Position numbers and translations under genes: made by a program | Shown here: positions 16,935-26,579 of the stretch, piece by piece | Layout of the letters: every line of letters begins with the position of its first letter | Position numbering within the stretch: the first letter of the stretch is position 1 | Assembly: GCA_903892515.1 (NCBI GenBank) | Contig: CAITIS010000140.1 | Coordinates: 1 to 39,575, forward strand | Direction: 5' to 3' | DNA length: 39,575 nt | Source: an uncultured Planctomycetota bacterium | GTDB lineage: Bacteria > Planctomycetota > Phycisphaerae > SM23-33 | Notes under the pieces: generated by a model | Databases searched by the model: none | The model's input: only the letters and a program-made list of their open reading frames with translations | Told to the model about the DNA's origin: nothing

Positions 16935-16965
16935 TATAATATGGCAGTACATGCATATGTTGCCA
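16935..16965 (+). promoter_or_regulatory. -10 element and overlapping palindromic operator candidate of the GH2 gene
   Basis: TATAAT at 16935-16940 is followed by an imperfect 24-bp palindrome at 16942-16965 with arms TGGCAGTACATG and CATATGTTGCCA (9 of 12 positions symmetric, outer five perfect). Transcription from the -10 would start inside the palindrome, the usual place for a repressor site of the LacI or GntR type. No good -35 is seen. The leader to the ATG at 17053 would be about 105 nt. Confidence 0.4.
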
Positions 16966-17052
16966 AGGCGGCGATGGTGTGCGATAGTGTCGCTCGATGG
17001 CCCCCAAAGCAGTGGGGGATTCCGCGCGATCTGAGTTTGAGAGGAGATACGC

Positions 17053-19887
17053 ATGAGGATTGGGCTTCTCGTCGCCGTGGCCGTTCTGGGCTTGATGCTG
17101 GTGTCATCTGCCGCCGCGGATGACGGCGCTTCGATTGTCAAGGCCGCCCCCCCGTCCGACGGCTGGGTCGTCTCGCTGGACGGCACGTGGCAATTCACCG
17201 CGCCGGACACAAAGGAAGCGTTGCCGATCGCCGTGCCTGGCTTCTGGGTAAAGCTGGAGGAGGGGAAACGGGGAGCAGAGTTTCCGAGTGGCGTATATCG
17301 CCGGACATTCACGATTGAATCGCCCAGCGACGCGAAGGTGCCACCGGGCGCAGTGCTTGAGTTCGAGTCAATTCGCTGGGGCGGTGAAGTCTTCGTCAAC
17401 GGCAAGTCGGTCGGCCGATATGACCTTGCCTACTCACCGTGCAGCTTCGACATCAGCGAGTTCGTCAAGGTGGGGGAGAACGTTCTGGAGGTGATTCCGC
17501 GCGGCTGGGCCTCCCTGGAAAAGTACGAGGGCGGCGATGTGAAATTGCTTTCCGGCTCGGCGAACTGGTTCGGGAGCAGGCAGGGCGGGATTATCGGCGA
17601 CGTGTCACTGCGGCTGTATCGCGGGGCTAGAGTCGCCTCCATTGCCGTCCATACAAAGGTCAAGGGGCCATCATGCGGCCTGACGGTGAGCCTGGCCGCC
17701 GGGGCCGCACCGTGGGAAGGCAAACTCGTTGCGCAGGTGCTCAGTGACGATGGCCTGACGGCCATGTCAGCACCGGTGGGTCAGCACGTGCAGTTGAAGG
17801 CCGGCCAGTCGCTCGACGTGGAGCTCAAGGATATCCAGATTCCCGACGGCAAGCTGTGGTGGCCCCAAAGCCCAACGATGTATCGCGTGTCGGCGTGGCT
17901 GGAGGCATCGGACTCTTCGAAGGCCAGCGTCCGCGAGGAATCGTTCGGTTTGCGCGAGGTGTCGAGCAAGGACGGGCGGCTTCAGATCAATGGCCGGAGC
18001 GTAGCTCTGCACGGTTATACCGGCGTGGCAGGCTACAGCAAGTTTGACATGATGGCCGACGAGCAGGCGCTCTTCGACTACCAGATCAAGGCCCCCGGAT
18101 CCATCAACGCCCGCGCGTTCCGTGGGCACATGAACCCGCTGGTTCGCAAGTGGATCGATCTGTGCGACCGCAACGGCATGCTCATCATTTGCGAGATGCC
18201 CAACTTTCCGGACATCCAGCGTCAACCCTCCGGCACGCACGAGGGGCCCTACGCCCGGCCGGATTTCGTCGAACGCCTCAAACGCGAGGTCAAGGGCATC
18301 ATCACTCTTCGCGCTAACCATCCTTCGATTGTCGCGTGGAGCGCTTCCAACGAGGGCAACGGCTATGGAGACTGGGAGCGAGCCAACCTTGTGCCGTTCG
18401 TGAAGTCCATCGACCCGACGCGGCTGGTCATGCTGTCGGCAGATATTACGCCGGATTTTGCGGATTCGCACAATTTCGCGGGCAACTGGTACGGCACTCA
18501 GGCCGACTTCGAGCGGAACGCCGCTAACCTGGCCAAGGCGTACCCTGATCGAATCGTTGGCTGCTCGGAATACGGGCAGTTCATGGACAATGCCAATAGC
18601 GTCAAGCGGTTTGGCCGGAAAACGCCATCGAATTCGCCCGTAGTGATGCAGGCGCAGGCCCTGCTGATCTCCGAACAGACCGAGGCGCTGCGCCGGTGCA
18701 GATTCGGCCTGATCATGCCCTTCGGTGATCCGGCGCCCTGGCGAAAGAAAGGCTGGGATGTGAAGGACGCCAGCGATGCGCTTCACGCGCAGCGAAATGC
18801 ATTGGCGTCGCTGGCCGTCAGCCTGAACTTCCCGCTGCGGCACGCGCAGGCCGGCGCCGCGATGGATGTGCCGGTCTGGGTCATGAGCGATGACGACGCC
18901 GCCAAGGGCGATGTCAAGGTGGATGTCTACCTGCTGGACAAGTACCCCGGGTTTGCCTGGGACGGCAATACCGACGGCACGAAGGTGCTGTTCCACGACA
19001 GTTTCCAGGCGAGCGTGGAATCGTGGCAGGCGGTCCAGAAGACCGTTGCCATGAAGGTTCCGGCGTCATCCGGAGATTTCACGCTGGCGGCCGTGCTGAT
19101 CTGCCCGGGGCAGCCGACCGCGATAAGCCTGCGGCCGCTGAAGGTCTTTGAGCCGCTGCCGACGCCGACGAAGAAGCTTGTTGTCGGCGTGATCGAGAAG
19201 GATGGCAAACTTGCCAAGTGGCTGACCGCCCGCGGCCACAAGGTCGTGCTGCCTTACGGCGATGAGATACCGAATGTGATCGTGGTGGCTGAGGGGCTGC
19301 TCAATGACTCCCGGTTGGGCCAGTACGGGTTTGAGTTGACCAACCGCATATTTAACAGCGGTGTCAGGATGGTGTTCCTTGAGCAGCAGGCGTGGAACGG
19401 CGGGGGCGTATACCCCGGCGTGCTTACTGGCCTGACCACCACGGCCGAGGCGGAACCGACCGAAAACGCATTTGCCGACGATGCGATGGCGAAAGTCCTC
19501 GGCGATTACAACGACTTCATTCGCCCCAACGGCTATGAGGGCGTGTCGCTGCGAGTGAGACTGGAACTTCCCGCAGCGGCCGGCGAGCAGTCCAGGCCCA
19601 CCGGCACCGGCCTGCCGGTTCCGGCGTCTGAGCCCACAACGCCGTCAACGCTCCCAGCCAGCGGCCCGGCGGCGGCCAGCCCGTCAGTTTGGACGCCGCT
19701 TATTCTGGCCTATACGCGGAATGAGAATAGGCCCGACTGGGCGCTTGTCCGCAAACGTTACGGCGCCGGCGAAATCGTGGCCTGCCAGATACCGATTACC
19801 GAGCGGCTGGATTCATCCAGGCCCTCGGACTTCGACCCGGTGGTCGAACGGCTCTTCGCGAGCCTGATCGAGGACGTTCTTCCGTAG
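17053..19887 (+). CDS. Secreted GH2-family glycoside hydrolase (beta-galactosidase/glucuronidase-like)
   Basis: 944 residues; GAGGAG at 17041-17046 lies 6 nt before the ATG. The N-terminus is a signal peptide (MRIGLLVAVAVLGLMLVSSA, then AA). The GH2 order follows: a sugar-binding jelly roll (SLDGTWQFTAPD, YRRTFTI, VFVNGKSVGRYD), an immunoglobulin-like domain (about 190-305, LWWPQSP...FGLRE) and a TIM barrel. In the barrel WSASNEGN puts the acid/base at E434, and GCSEYGQF puts the likely nucleophile at E506, 72 residues later as expected. The segment after about residue 600 is less typical, with a Pro/Thr/Ser/Ala-rich insert (about 838-878) and a C-terminal piece VVACQIPITERLD-like that recalls domains following large glycosidases. 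Substrate unknown. It is the first gene of a plus-strand pair with the GH42-like lipoprotein. Confidence 0.88.
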   Translation: MRIGLLVAVAVLGLMLVSSAAADDGASIVKAAPPSDGWVVSLDGTWQFTAPDTKEALPIAVPGFWVKLEEGKRGAEFPSGVYRRTFTIESPSDAKVPPGAVLEFESIRWGGEVFVNGKSVGRYDLAYSPCSFDISEFVKVGENVLEVIPRGWASLEKYEGGDVKLLSGSANWFGSRQGGIIGDVSLRLYRGARVASIAVHTKVKGPSCGLTVSLAAGAAPWEGKLVAQVLSDDGLTAMSAPVGQHVQLKAGQSLDVELKDIQIPDGKLWWPQSPTMYRVSAWLEASDSSKASVREESFGLREVSSKDGRLQINGRSVALHGYTGVAGYSKFDMMADEQALFDYQIKAPGSINARAFRGHMNPLVRKWIDLCDRNGMLIICEMPNFPDIQRQPSGTHEGPYARPDFVERLKREVKGIITLRANHPSIVAWSASNEGNGYGDWERANLVPFVKSIDPTRLVMLSADITPDFADSHNFAGNWYGTQADFERNAANLAKAYPDRIVGCSEYGQFMDNANSVKRFGRKTPSNSPVVMQAQALLISEQTEALRRCRFGLIMPFGDPAPWRKKGWDVKDASDALHAQRNALASLAVSLNFPLRHAQAGAAMDVPVWVMSDDDAAKGDVKVDVYLLDKYPGFAWDGNTDGTKVLFHDSFQASVESWQAVQKTVAMKVPASSGDFTLAAVLICPGQPTAISLRPLKVFEPLPTPTKKLVVGVIEKDGKLAKWLTARGHKVVLPYGDEIPNVIVVAEGLLNDSRLGQYGFELTNRIFNSGVRMVFLEQQAWNGGGVYPGVLTGLTTTAEAEPTENAFADDAMAKVLGDYNDFIRPNGYEGVSLRVRLELPAAAGEQSRPTGTGLPVPASEPTTPSTLPASGPAAASPSVWTPLILAYTRNENRPDWALVRKRYGAGEIVACQIPITERLDSSRPSDFDPVVERLFASLIEDVLP

Positions 19888-20012
19888 CCGCGGCTTTGGG
19901 CGGCGTGCCCCATCCGGCGGAATCTCAGAACTGGCAGATTGCGCGGCTGCGGGCCCGTCGGTGGGGATGCGGAGGGTCGGCAAACCCGCCAGGCGGAAAT
20001 CTGACTGCCTGC

Positions 20013-20040
20013 GTGAGACGACGGAGACTTGCAGTCTCAC
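20013..20040 (+). other. Intergenic hairpin with alternative pairings
   Basis: GTGAGAC (20013-20019) can pair with GTCTCAC (20034-20040), or GAGACT (20024-20029) with AGTCTC (20033-20038) around a TGC loop. The two forms exclude each other. It lies 126 nt behind the GH2 stop; no T-run follows, so termination is uncertain. Confidence 0.35.
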
Positions 20041-20085
20041 GGGACAGGTGTGATCGTCCTGGTTGAATGGTCATCGCTAATCTCC

Positions 20086-20115
20086 TTGGCTCGCGTAGGA
20101 AGGCCAGCGTAAGAT
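20086..20115 (+). promoter_or_regulatory. Putative promoter of the GH42-like lipoprotein gene
   Basis: TTGGCT (20086-20091) and TAAGAT (20110-20115) are 18 nt apart, 30 nt before the ATG. A start site near 20122 would leave a short leader that still includes the AGGAGA ribosome site. The second gene of the pair may thus also be expressed on its own. Confidence 0.35.
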
Positions 20116-20145
20116 GCCGTTTCCTTCTATCTCAGGAGAACGACG

Positions 20146-23100
20146 ATGACTTCTCGCGTTGCCCTTCGATCGATCCCCGTCCTGATAATCCTCGCTGTGG
20201 CAGTCGGATGCGGTCCTTCCGAGCCAAGAGCCGCCAAGTCCGTCTCTCCAATCGCCGCGACCAAGCCCGCCTCGATAGCCATATCGCCTGCCGCGGCAAC
20301 ATCCGCGCCAACTTCCGCGTCTTCGCCCACCTCCGCTCTCGCTCGCGCCCGCGATAGGAAGAAGGAGCCGCCGCTGATCCCGCCGACCCCGGCGTGCATG
20401 CCGGGCCGCTTTGATACCTTTTGGTCCATCGACGTGCCTATTCCGCACACCGCCTGGGCCAAGCCGTACTCGCGTGGCCCGATCAAGGTCTGGATCCTCA
20501 GCCCGATCGCCCCGCAAGGCGACACCGTCGGATTGCTGCAGCGGTTCGACATGGACTATGACATTGTCTCCTGCGACGCTTCCTGGGAGACCAATACATG
20601 GGGCATGGGCGACGTCTACGGCAAGCGAAGCATGAAGGCCCAAAACGGGCGCGACCTGGAACTGGCCTACGCCGTGCAGGATCTCACCAGCGAAAAGCAC
20701 TACGACCTGATGATCGTGCCAACCGTGCATGGCTGGAACACCTATCCCCAAGAGATGCGCAAGGCCATCCTCCGCCGCGTCGAAGCCGGCGCGGGATTGG
20801 TGATGATCACGCCGCAGGATTCCAAGGACAGGCTGAGCGATCCCGAGGCCAAGGCCCCGACTTCCATGCCCGCCGATGCAATCGCGCTGCCCAACCTCAG
20901 CCCGTTGCTTGGCGGCAGCCTGACGGCGTACCATTGGTACGGCGACTGGGACCGCAACGAAGGCATGCTGAACCCGCAGCCATGGAAGGTCGCCGGCGGA
21001 CAGCAAAAGCATCCGATCGTCAGCGGCGTCTGCTGGGAGGAAATGCCTCTGGCCACCGCCGTCAGCGTGCAGGACTACAAGCAGGTCGCCGACGGCGCGA
21101 CCCTGATCGCCAGCGCCGGTCAGACGCCGACCATCGCGGTTCGCCAGGTGGGCAAGGGCCGGGTCGTCGCGATTAACTGGTACTGCGGCAGGCAGGGCAC
21201 GGGCCTGACGCCCGTCGAAGATGAGGCCAAGTGTCCGACATGGGATTACTGGGAGCAGTTCTACAACATCCTTGGCCGGGCCTGCCTGTACGCCGCCCAG
21301 CGTGAGCCGCAGGTGGACCTGACTTTGGGCGAGTATCGCGATGGCAAGGTGGCTATCGAGATCGACAACCACCTGGGCAAGATCGACGGATCGCTGCTGT
21401 TGATTTTGAAGGATGAACGCGGCCAGGTGGCTTGGCAGGATACACAGCACCTGTGGGCAGACAAGGGCGTGTCGAAGCACAGCGTCGCCATCAAGGAACT
21501 CTCGCCCGGCACGTGCCATCTGGAGGCTATCTTGCTGGACGGTCAGAAGAAGCACGCTGCCTGGGCGGCCAAGCAAGTTGCCAGTTCGCGTTCGGCCGAC
21601 ATTGCCGGCGTGAGCATCGGCCCTGACGCCATCGCCAGTGGCCAGGAGGTAAAGGGCGAGGTCAAGCTATCGGGCAGTGCCAAGGCCGCCAAGGTGCAGT
21701 TGGAGCTGCGCGATCCATATGATCGCGTGTTGGCTCGAGACGAACAGGTTGTCGAAATCGCCGGCGACGCGGCCGTGCCGTACAGCTTTACCGTGAAGAA
21801 CCCCATCTCGCTGGCGGTCTTCGTCCGCGCCCGGCTGATGCTCGACGGCAAGGCCGTCAAGGAAGTTGATTCCGCCGACGCTGTCGTGACGCCGCCGGAG
21901 CCGCAGTTCAGCGATTACGAGGTCATCCCCTGGGGCTTCGAGGCCCGGCGCGACCTGTGGAAGGTCAAGGCCGACCAGTATCGGGCGATGAACGCGACGG
22001 CCAACACCAACCCCACAGCGCAGACGCTGCGGTACGGCTTTATCTGCAAGGGCCACGCCGAACCGGCGCCGCTGACGTTGGGCATCTACTGGTACGATCC
22101 TGGCCGGCAGCGACTGGTGGACCTGTGGAAGCAGTACAAGGCGGACGGCGACAAGTCCAAGCTGACCCGCCAGGTGTGCCTGTCCGACCCGGCCGTCATC
22201 GAAAGCGTGGCCAAGACTGTCCGCGACAAGGTTGCTCAGCAGAAGAAGTACAACCCGGGCACGTACTACATCGGCGACGAGTCCTCCGTGACGGCCTACA
22301 CCACTGAAATCGACCTGGACTTCAGCCCCCAGGCCATCGCCGACTTCCAGGACTGGTGCAAACAGCGCTACGGCGGCATCGACAAGCTCAACGACAAGTG
22401 GCAGACGCAGTACACGGACTTCAGCGCGATCGAGCCCTTCACGATCATCGAGGTCGAGAAGGATCCAACCAAGGCCTGCGGCTGGGCGGAACATCGCACC
22501 TTCATGGAAGAGCGCTACGAACGAATCCTTGAAGCCATCCGAAAGGCGGGCAAGGAATCCGACCCCAACGCCGAATTCGAGCTCACCGGCACCCAGTCGG
22601 CAACTAGTTTTAACGGCGTTGATTGGGCCAGGCATACGCGGCACGTCAAGCGCTTCGTCCCCTACAACATCAACTTTGCCTACGATCAACTCCGCTGTTT
22701 CAACGACGGCGTGAAGATGTCGGCACTGACCGGCTATGGCTCGATCGGCGAGGGCGTAAAGTTGAGCCTGTGGAACCAAGCTGTGCATGGGCTGCTGTCG
22801 GCCAACATCTTCTGGCAGTGGTCGGTGGTCAACGGCGACATGACGCTCTCGCAGAACGCCAAGGACATTGGCAGCGTCTTTGCCGAACTGCGCGGCGGCG
22901 GCATTGGCCGGCTGCTGGGCACGACCAAGTGGGTCACAAGCCCGGTGGCGATCTATTACTCCCAGCCGAGCATTCACGCCGCGCGAGTGCAAGGACGCGA
23001 GGGCATCTGTCACGGCGGCCGCAACGCCTTCTGTCAGATCACGCGCGACCTGGGGCGGCAGTTCGACTTAGTCAGCTACCTGCAGGTCGAAGAGGGGCAG

Positions 23101-24078
23101 TTGCAGAAAGCCCCGCCGGCGATCCTGATCCTGCCGGCCGTGCTGGCCGTCTCGCCCAAGGAGGCACAGAGCATCATCGCCTACGTGGAAAATGGCGGCG
23201 TGGTGCTGGCAGATATCGCTCCGGGCGTGTGCGACGAGCGCTGCGACTTCCGGCAGAATACGCTACTGGAGAAGCTCTTTGGCGACGGCAAGACGGCCGG
23301 CACGAAGCCGGTCGGCAAGGGCAAGGCCATCTTGCTGGGCGACGAGTTCGGCGGTTACAAGGATGCCCGCACGAGGAATCGCGGCGGCGAGATTCGCAAG
23401 ACGATGCTGGACATCTTCCAGGCCAACGACGTCCAGCCGACGGTGCCGGTGAAGGCTGGCGATCAGCCTCTGACACGGGCTGAGACCGTGGTGGTGCAAA
23501 ATGGCGACTGGAAGATTGTGGCGATTCTCAAGGAGATTGTCGAGGACGTCCGCCGCACCACCGAGGACGGCGTGGAGTACTTCGACAAACTGCCCGAAGG
23601 CCAGAAGCCGCCGGTGGAGAAGATATCCATTGACCTCGGCGGCGAGTACTGCGTGTATGACATTCGTGCCGGCAAGTACCTCGGCAGGATATCGGGCCTG
23701 CAGGATGAACTGGCCAGCGCCCAGACGAAGCTCTACGCCTTGCTGCCGTACGAGGTGAAGGGAATGAAACTGTCGGCGTCGAACTGCGCCAATGCAGGCG
23801 GCGCCAAGGCGGCGCCTTCGCTGCTGATGCCCGGCTCGGCGGTGACGATCTCAGCGGCCGTCGACTGCGGCCAAGCCAAACCTGGTCAGCACGTCTTCAA
23901 CATTCACGTGTACGGCCCCGACGGCAAGGAACTGTTCTACCATCAGAAGAACATCCTGGCTGAGGGCGGCAAGGCTGAGTTCCTGCTGCCCATCGAACTG
24001 AACCCTCCGAAGTCGCTGAAGGTGACCGTGACCGATGTGCTCTCCGGAGCCACGGCCACAATGGAGTTGATGGAATAA
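20146..24078 (+). CDS. Large GH42-like lipoprotein with GATase-like domains
   Basis: 1310 residues; AGGAGA lies 8 nt before the ATG. The N-terminus is a lipoprotein signal with the lipobox ending at Cys22 (LAVAVGC), followed by a Ser/Ala/Pro/Thr-rich spacer. Residues about 110-300 resemble a glutamine-amidotransferase-like/ThuA-like fold (IKVWILSPIAP, GAGLVMITPQ). The central part (about 640-920) resembles a GH42 TIM barrel: YYIGDESSVT (E712, possible acid/base) and FQDWCKQRYGGIDKLNDKWQ, the family's F..W...KYG.+..LN..W pattern. PPAILILPAVLAVSPKEAQS and following (about 985-1045) resembles the GH42 trimerisation domain. A putative second catalytic Glu could not be placed. It is probably a cell-envelope beta-glycosidase, or a relative that lost activity. 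It converges on the esterase gene with 67 nt between stops. Confidence 0.75.
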   Translation: MTSRVALRSIPVLIILAVAVGCGPSEPRAAKSVSPIAATKPASIAISPAAATSAPTSASSPTSALARARDRKKEPPLIPPTPACMPGRFDTFWSIDVPIPHTAWAKPYSRGPIKVWILSPIAPQGDTVGLLQRFDMDYDIVSCDASWETNTWGMGDVYGKRSMKAQNGRDLELAYAVQDLTSEKHYDLMIVPTVHGWNTYPQEMRKAILRRVEAGAGLVMITPQDSKDRLSDPEAKAPTSMPADAIALPNLSPLLGGSLTAYHWYGDWDRNEGMLNPQPWKVAGGQQKHPIVSGVCWEEMPLATAVSVQDYKQVADGATLIASAGQTPTIAVRQVGKGRVVAINWYCGRQGTGLTPVEDEAKCPTWDYWEQFYNILGRACLYAAQREPQVDLTLGEYRDGKVAIEIDNHLGKIDGSLLLILKDERGQVAWQDTQHLWADKGVSKHSVAIKELSPGTCHLEAILLDGQKKHAAWAAKQVASSRSADIAGVSIGPDAIASGQEVKGEVKLSGSAKAAKVQLELRDPYDRVLARDEQVVEIAGDAAVPYSFTVKNPISLAVFVRARLMLDGKAVKEVDSADAVVTPPEPQFSDYEVIPWGFEARRDLWKVKADQYRAMNATANTNPTAQTLRYGFICKGHAEPAPLTLGIYWYDPGRQRLVDLWKQYKADGDKSKLTRQVCLSDPAVIESVAKTVRDKVAQQKKYNPGTYYIGDESSVTAYTTEIDLDFSPQAIADFQDWCKQRYGGIDKLNDKWQTQYTDFSAIEPFTIIEVEKDPTKACGWAEHRTFMEERYERILEAIRKAGKESDPNAEFELTGTQSATSFNGVDWARHTRHVKRFVPYNINFAYDQLRCFNDGVKMSALTGYGSIGEGVKLSLWNQAVHGLLSANIFWQWSVVNGDMTLSQNAKDIGSVFAELRGGGIGRLLGTTKWVTSPVAIYYSQPSIHAARVQGREGICHGGRNAFCQITRDLGRQFDLVSYLQVEEGQLQKAPPAILILPAVLAVSPKEAQSIIAYVENGGVVLADIAPGVCDERCDFRQNTLLEKLFGDGKTAGTKPVGKGKAILLGDEFGGYKDARTRNRGGEIRKTMLDIFQANDVQPTVPVKAGDQPLTRAETVVVQNGDWKIVAILKEIVEDVRRTTEDGVEYFDKLPEGQKPPVEKISIDLGGEYCVYDIRAGKYLGRISGLQDELASAQTKLYALLPYEVKGMKLSASNCANAGGAKAAPSLLMPGSAVTISAAVDCGQAKPGQHVFNIHVYGPDGKELFYHQKNILAEGGKAEFLLPIELNPPKSLKVTVTDVLSGATATMELME

Positions 24079-24145
24079 GGTGCTTGATCCGGCCGCGCGT
24101 TCTGCATGAGCGGGAATGGTCGGATGTGAGCGACAAAGGCAGCTG

Positions 24146-26479
24146 CTACCTGGCTGCTCGCCTGCGTCTCAGCATCGTCAGCAGGCCCAGGGACAGCAGG
24201 GACAGCGAAGCCGGTTCGGGCACGCTGGTCTTGCCGAAGTTGCTTTCGAGGATGACGTAGTCCTTGAAGTTGACCACGCCGTTGCCGTCGAAGTCGCCTT
24301 GGGACCAGGAGCCGCTGTTGCCAAAGTTGAGTTCCAGGCAGATGTAATCCGCGAATGTCACCTTGCCGTCGCGGTTGGCATCGCCCGGAATCGCGGGATT
24401 CACCAAGTTCAGGAGATCCGGCAGATCGTAATAGAGCAACGCCCCGTTGACGACGTTCTGATTCTGAAGATTGTACTGGGACGCAGCATAACTGGGTTTG
24501 TCCAGCAAGGATGTCCAGGTGGATAGGTTGTTCTCGAATGTGCACGTGCCGAACAACTGGCGTTCGAGCGCCGCCGCGTGAAGCGCAGGGACGCCGGACG
24601 CGGCGCCGACCGAAAGCAAGTCCACCTTGGTAATCCCGTTGTTCCTTTCCTGGCCGATCAGCCACTGGGCCGATGACATGATGTTTTCGGCTCGAATACC
24701 GACGTAACTCTTGCCGAGCATGAAGGCGGCTTCCGTTTCCTGGTAATCGATGCCGACTGTATCTGACTCTGGCCAGATCTGTGGATCGGTTTGTGCCGTC
24801 TCGCCCATGCCGACCAGGTCAAGCGACAGGACGACCTGTCCGCTCTTAGCCAGCGTATCGAGGCGTTGGCCGATGCCGGCCTCGGAGGCTTTTCCGGCAG
24901 CATTGACATACAACAACGCGCCGGTCGGCGCCAAGTCCGGCACGTACAGCAGGGCCGGCAAGTACATGCCATTGTCCACCTTGAGAAGTTCCTTCTCTAT
25001 GTGGTAGCCAGTGCGCCCGGTGATCGTGCCGTAATCCGTTGCCGTAACGATCGGCAGGCTGCTCGCCGGGCGGATGTTCGCCATCCCGCGCACCTGGTTG
25101 AGCGAGGTCGTGAGCGAGTTGTTCTGCCAGAAGGCGGCCCGCGCGGGCGTGAGAGTGTTCTTGTTGTAGTCCACGTTCAACTGGTAGCTCGTCACAAAGC
25201 CCGCCAGGTCCGCCACATTGCCGGTCGCTGTCACCTGGGACTGAGCGGCTGTCAGGTTTCCCCAGTTAGTCGTCGTCGGCTCGGAAACGGTCTTCGTTTC
25301 ACTTCGCAGGTTCAGGGCGAAGAAGGCCGCCGCTTGTTCCCGCAGAGTCTTGTGGTATCCGTGGCCTTCATTATTCATGTCGGTGGCCAATTGAACGCTA
25401 TTGGCATAGGTCGAGCCGATGGCGGTATAAAGCTGCTTGGCATAGGTGAAGGTCTCGACCGTGCCCGACAGGGGAGATGAGCCGCCATAGTAGAAGAAAT
25501 CATTGTTATTGGCGCTGATCATTACCGGCGAGGGCGCCCGGGCGATGACCAGGTCAGCCTGCTCCAGCCCTTTTGCAAACGATCCATAGAAGTTCTGCTC
25601 GGGATCCTGCGCGCCCATGGGCTTGTTGAAGCCGGGAGCGGTGCTGGTCAGCACGTCCTTCCACGTGGTCAGCCAGGAGTTGGGCACGGCGGCCTTGACG
25701 CGATTGTCGATGGCCATCACGTAGGAAGCCTGACATCCGCCCGCCGACGAGCCCGTGATGCCGAGCTTGTTCGGATTCACGATATCCGTGCGGCCCTGCA
25801 GGTAGTCAAGGGCTCGCTGGTTGTCCCAGGTCTCCCACGTCGCCAAACTGCGTCCGACGAGGGCATTGCTGACGAAAGAAGTGTCGTGCGCCAGCCCGCC
25901 ATTGTCATTCTGAGCCGGAAGAAATTGAAATCGCTCGCCCGCGTCGATGGGATCGATGGCAAAAGCCACCATCCCGTTGGTCGCCAGGAGCGAGCACATC
26001 TTGGTCATGTCGGTGTAGCCCTTGGATCCTGGAAAGTAGCCCAGCGTCATCACCACGGCCGGGTTGGCTCCGGCGTATTGCGAGGCAGTGGGGACGTACA
26101 AGTTGCCGGTCGCATAGACGCCGGGCTGGCTCTGGAAGAGGACCTTGTCGACTCTGTAGCCCGAGAAGCTGACCGAACCCGTGATCTGGGGATGCAGGTC
26201 CAGATTCGCCGGGTTGGGGAATCCCGCATAGTTCCCCAGCGAGTCATTGATGATTCCCTGCTGCTTCGCCTGGTAGGTTGCGATGGCCGAGGGCGTCGTC
26301 AGGGTGGCGATGTTAGCCGTCCAGGCACTGTGGGCTTGGATGACCTGGTTGTTAAGACAAGTCAACATCATGTTGTTCTTGGCCACGCCGTCGGGTGTGT
26401 TGGTGCTCAAGACGGTGTACTGGGCCTGAACTGCGGATGTGACAACCAGCAGGAATGACAGAGCATGAATCGGTCGCAT
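24146..26479 (-). CDS. Exported acetyl-xylan-esterase-like tandem alpha/beta hydrolase with dockerin repeats and PEP-CTERM
   Basis: 777 residues from the ATG at 26479, chosen for GAGGA 6 nt upstream and the signal peptide MRPIHALSFLLVVTSAVQA. The first alpha/beta-hydrolase domain (about 60-420) has the nucleophile elbow GITGSSAGG (Ser about 245) and a late His in EGHGYH, which suits AXE1-type deacetylases and related peptidase-like esterases. A second, similar domain (about 430-690) has SVGAASGVPALH in place of the elbow, so its nucleophile Ser is replaced by Ala and it is probably non-catalytic. Two dockerin-like repeats follow (about 695-745, GDANRDGKVTFADYICLELN, GDFDGNGVVNFKDYVILESN), then SVPEPASLSLLSLGLLTMLR and a basic end: PEP-CTERM. 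It may remove acetyl groups from xylan or pectin before the glycosidases act. Confidence 0.85.
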   Translation of the reverse strand: MRPIHALSFLLVVTSAVQAQYTVLSTNTPDGVAKNNMMLTCLNNQVIQAHSAWTANIATLTTPSAIATYQAKQQGIINDSLGNYAGFPNPANLDLHPQITGSVSFSGYRVDKVLFQSQPGVYATGNLYVPTASQYAGANPAVVMTLGYFPGSKGYTDMTKMCSLLATNGMVAFAIDPIDAGERFQFLPAQNDNGGLAHDTSFVSNALVGRSLATWETWDNQRALDYLQGRTDIVNPNKLGITGSSAGGCQASYVMAIDNRVKAAVPNSWLTTWKDVLTSTAPGFNKPMGAQDPEQNFYGSFAKGLEQADLVIARAPSPVMISANNNDFFYYGGSSPLSGTVETFTYAKQLYTAIGSTYANSVQLATDMNNEGHGYHKTLREQAAAFFALNLRSETKTVSEPTTTNWGNLTAAQSQVTATGNVADLAGFVTSYQLNVDYNKNTLTPARAAFWQNNSLTTSLNQVRGMANIRPASSLPIVTATDYGTITGRTGYHIEKELLKVDNGMYLPALLYVPDLAPTGALLYVNAAGKASEAGIGQRLDTLAKSGQVVLSLDLVGMGETAQTDPQIWPESDTVGIDYQETEAAFMLGKSYVGIRAENIMSSAQWLIGQERNNGITKVDLLSVGAASGVPALHAAALERQLFGTCTFENNLSTWTSLLDKPSYAASQYNLQNQNVVNGALLYYDLPDLLNLVNPAIPGDANRDGKVTFADYICLELNFGNSGSWSQGDFDGNGVVNFKDYVILESNFGKTSVPEPASLSLLSLGLLTMLRRRRAAR

Positions 26480-26579
26480 AATAATCCTCGATCTGACTGC
26501 GTCGCGAACTGATCCGGAATTTCGCATCCGACGGTATCTGGCCGCTTCCAACATTCATTGCCAGCCGCATCAAAACTGC

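Noticed and set aside
17767..18996. 409-codon minus-strand frame inside the GH2 gene
   Set aside because: Antisense to catalytic-barrel codons of the GH2 enzyme, which carries clear motifs; typical high-G+C shadow.
20077..21576. 499-codon minus-strand frame inside the GH42-like gene
   Set aside because: Antisense shadow of the lipoprotein gene with no domain signature.
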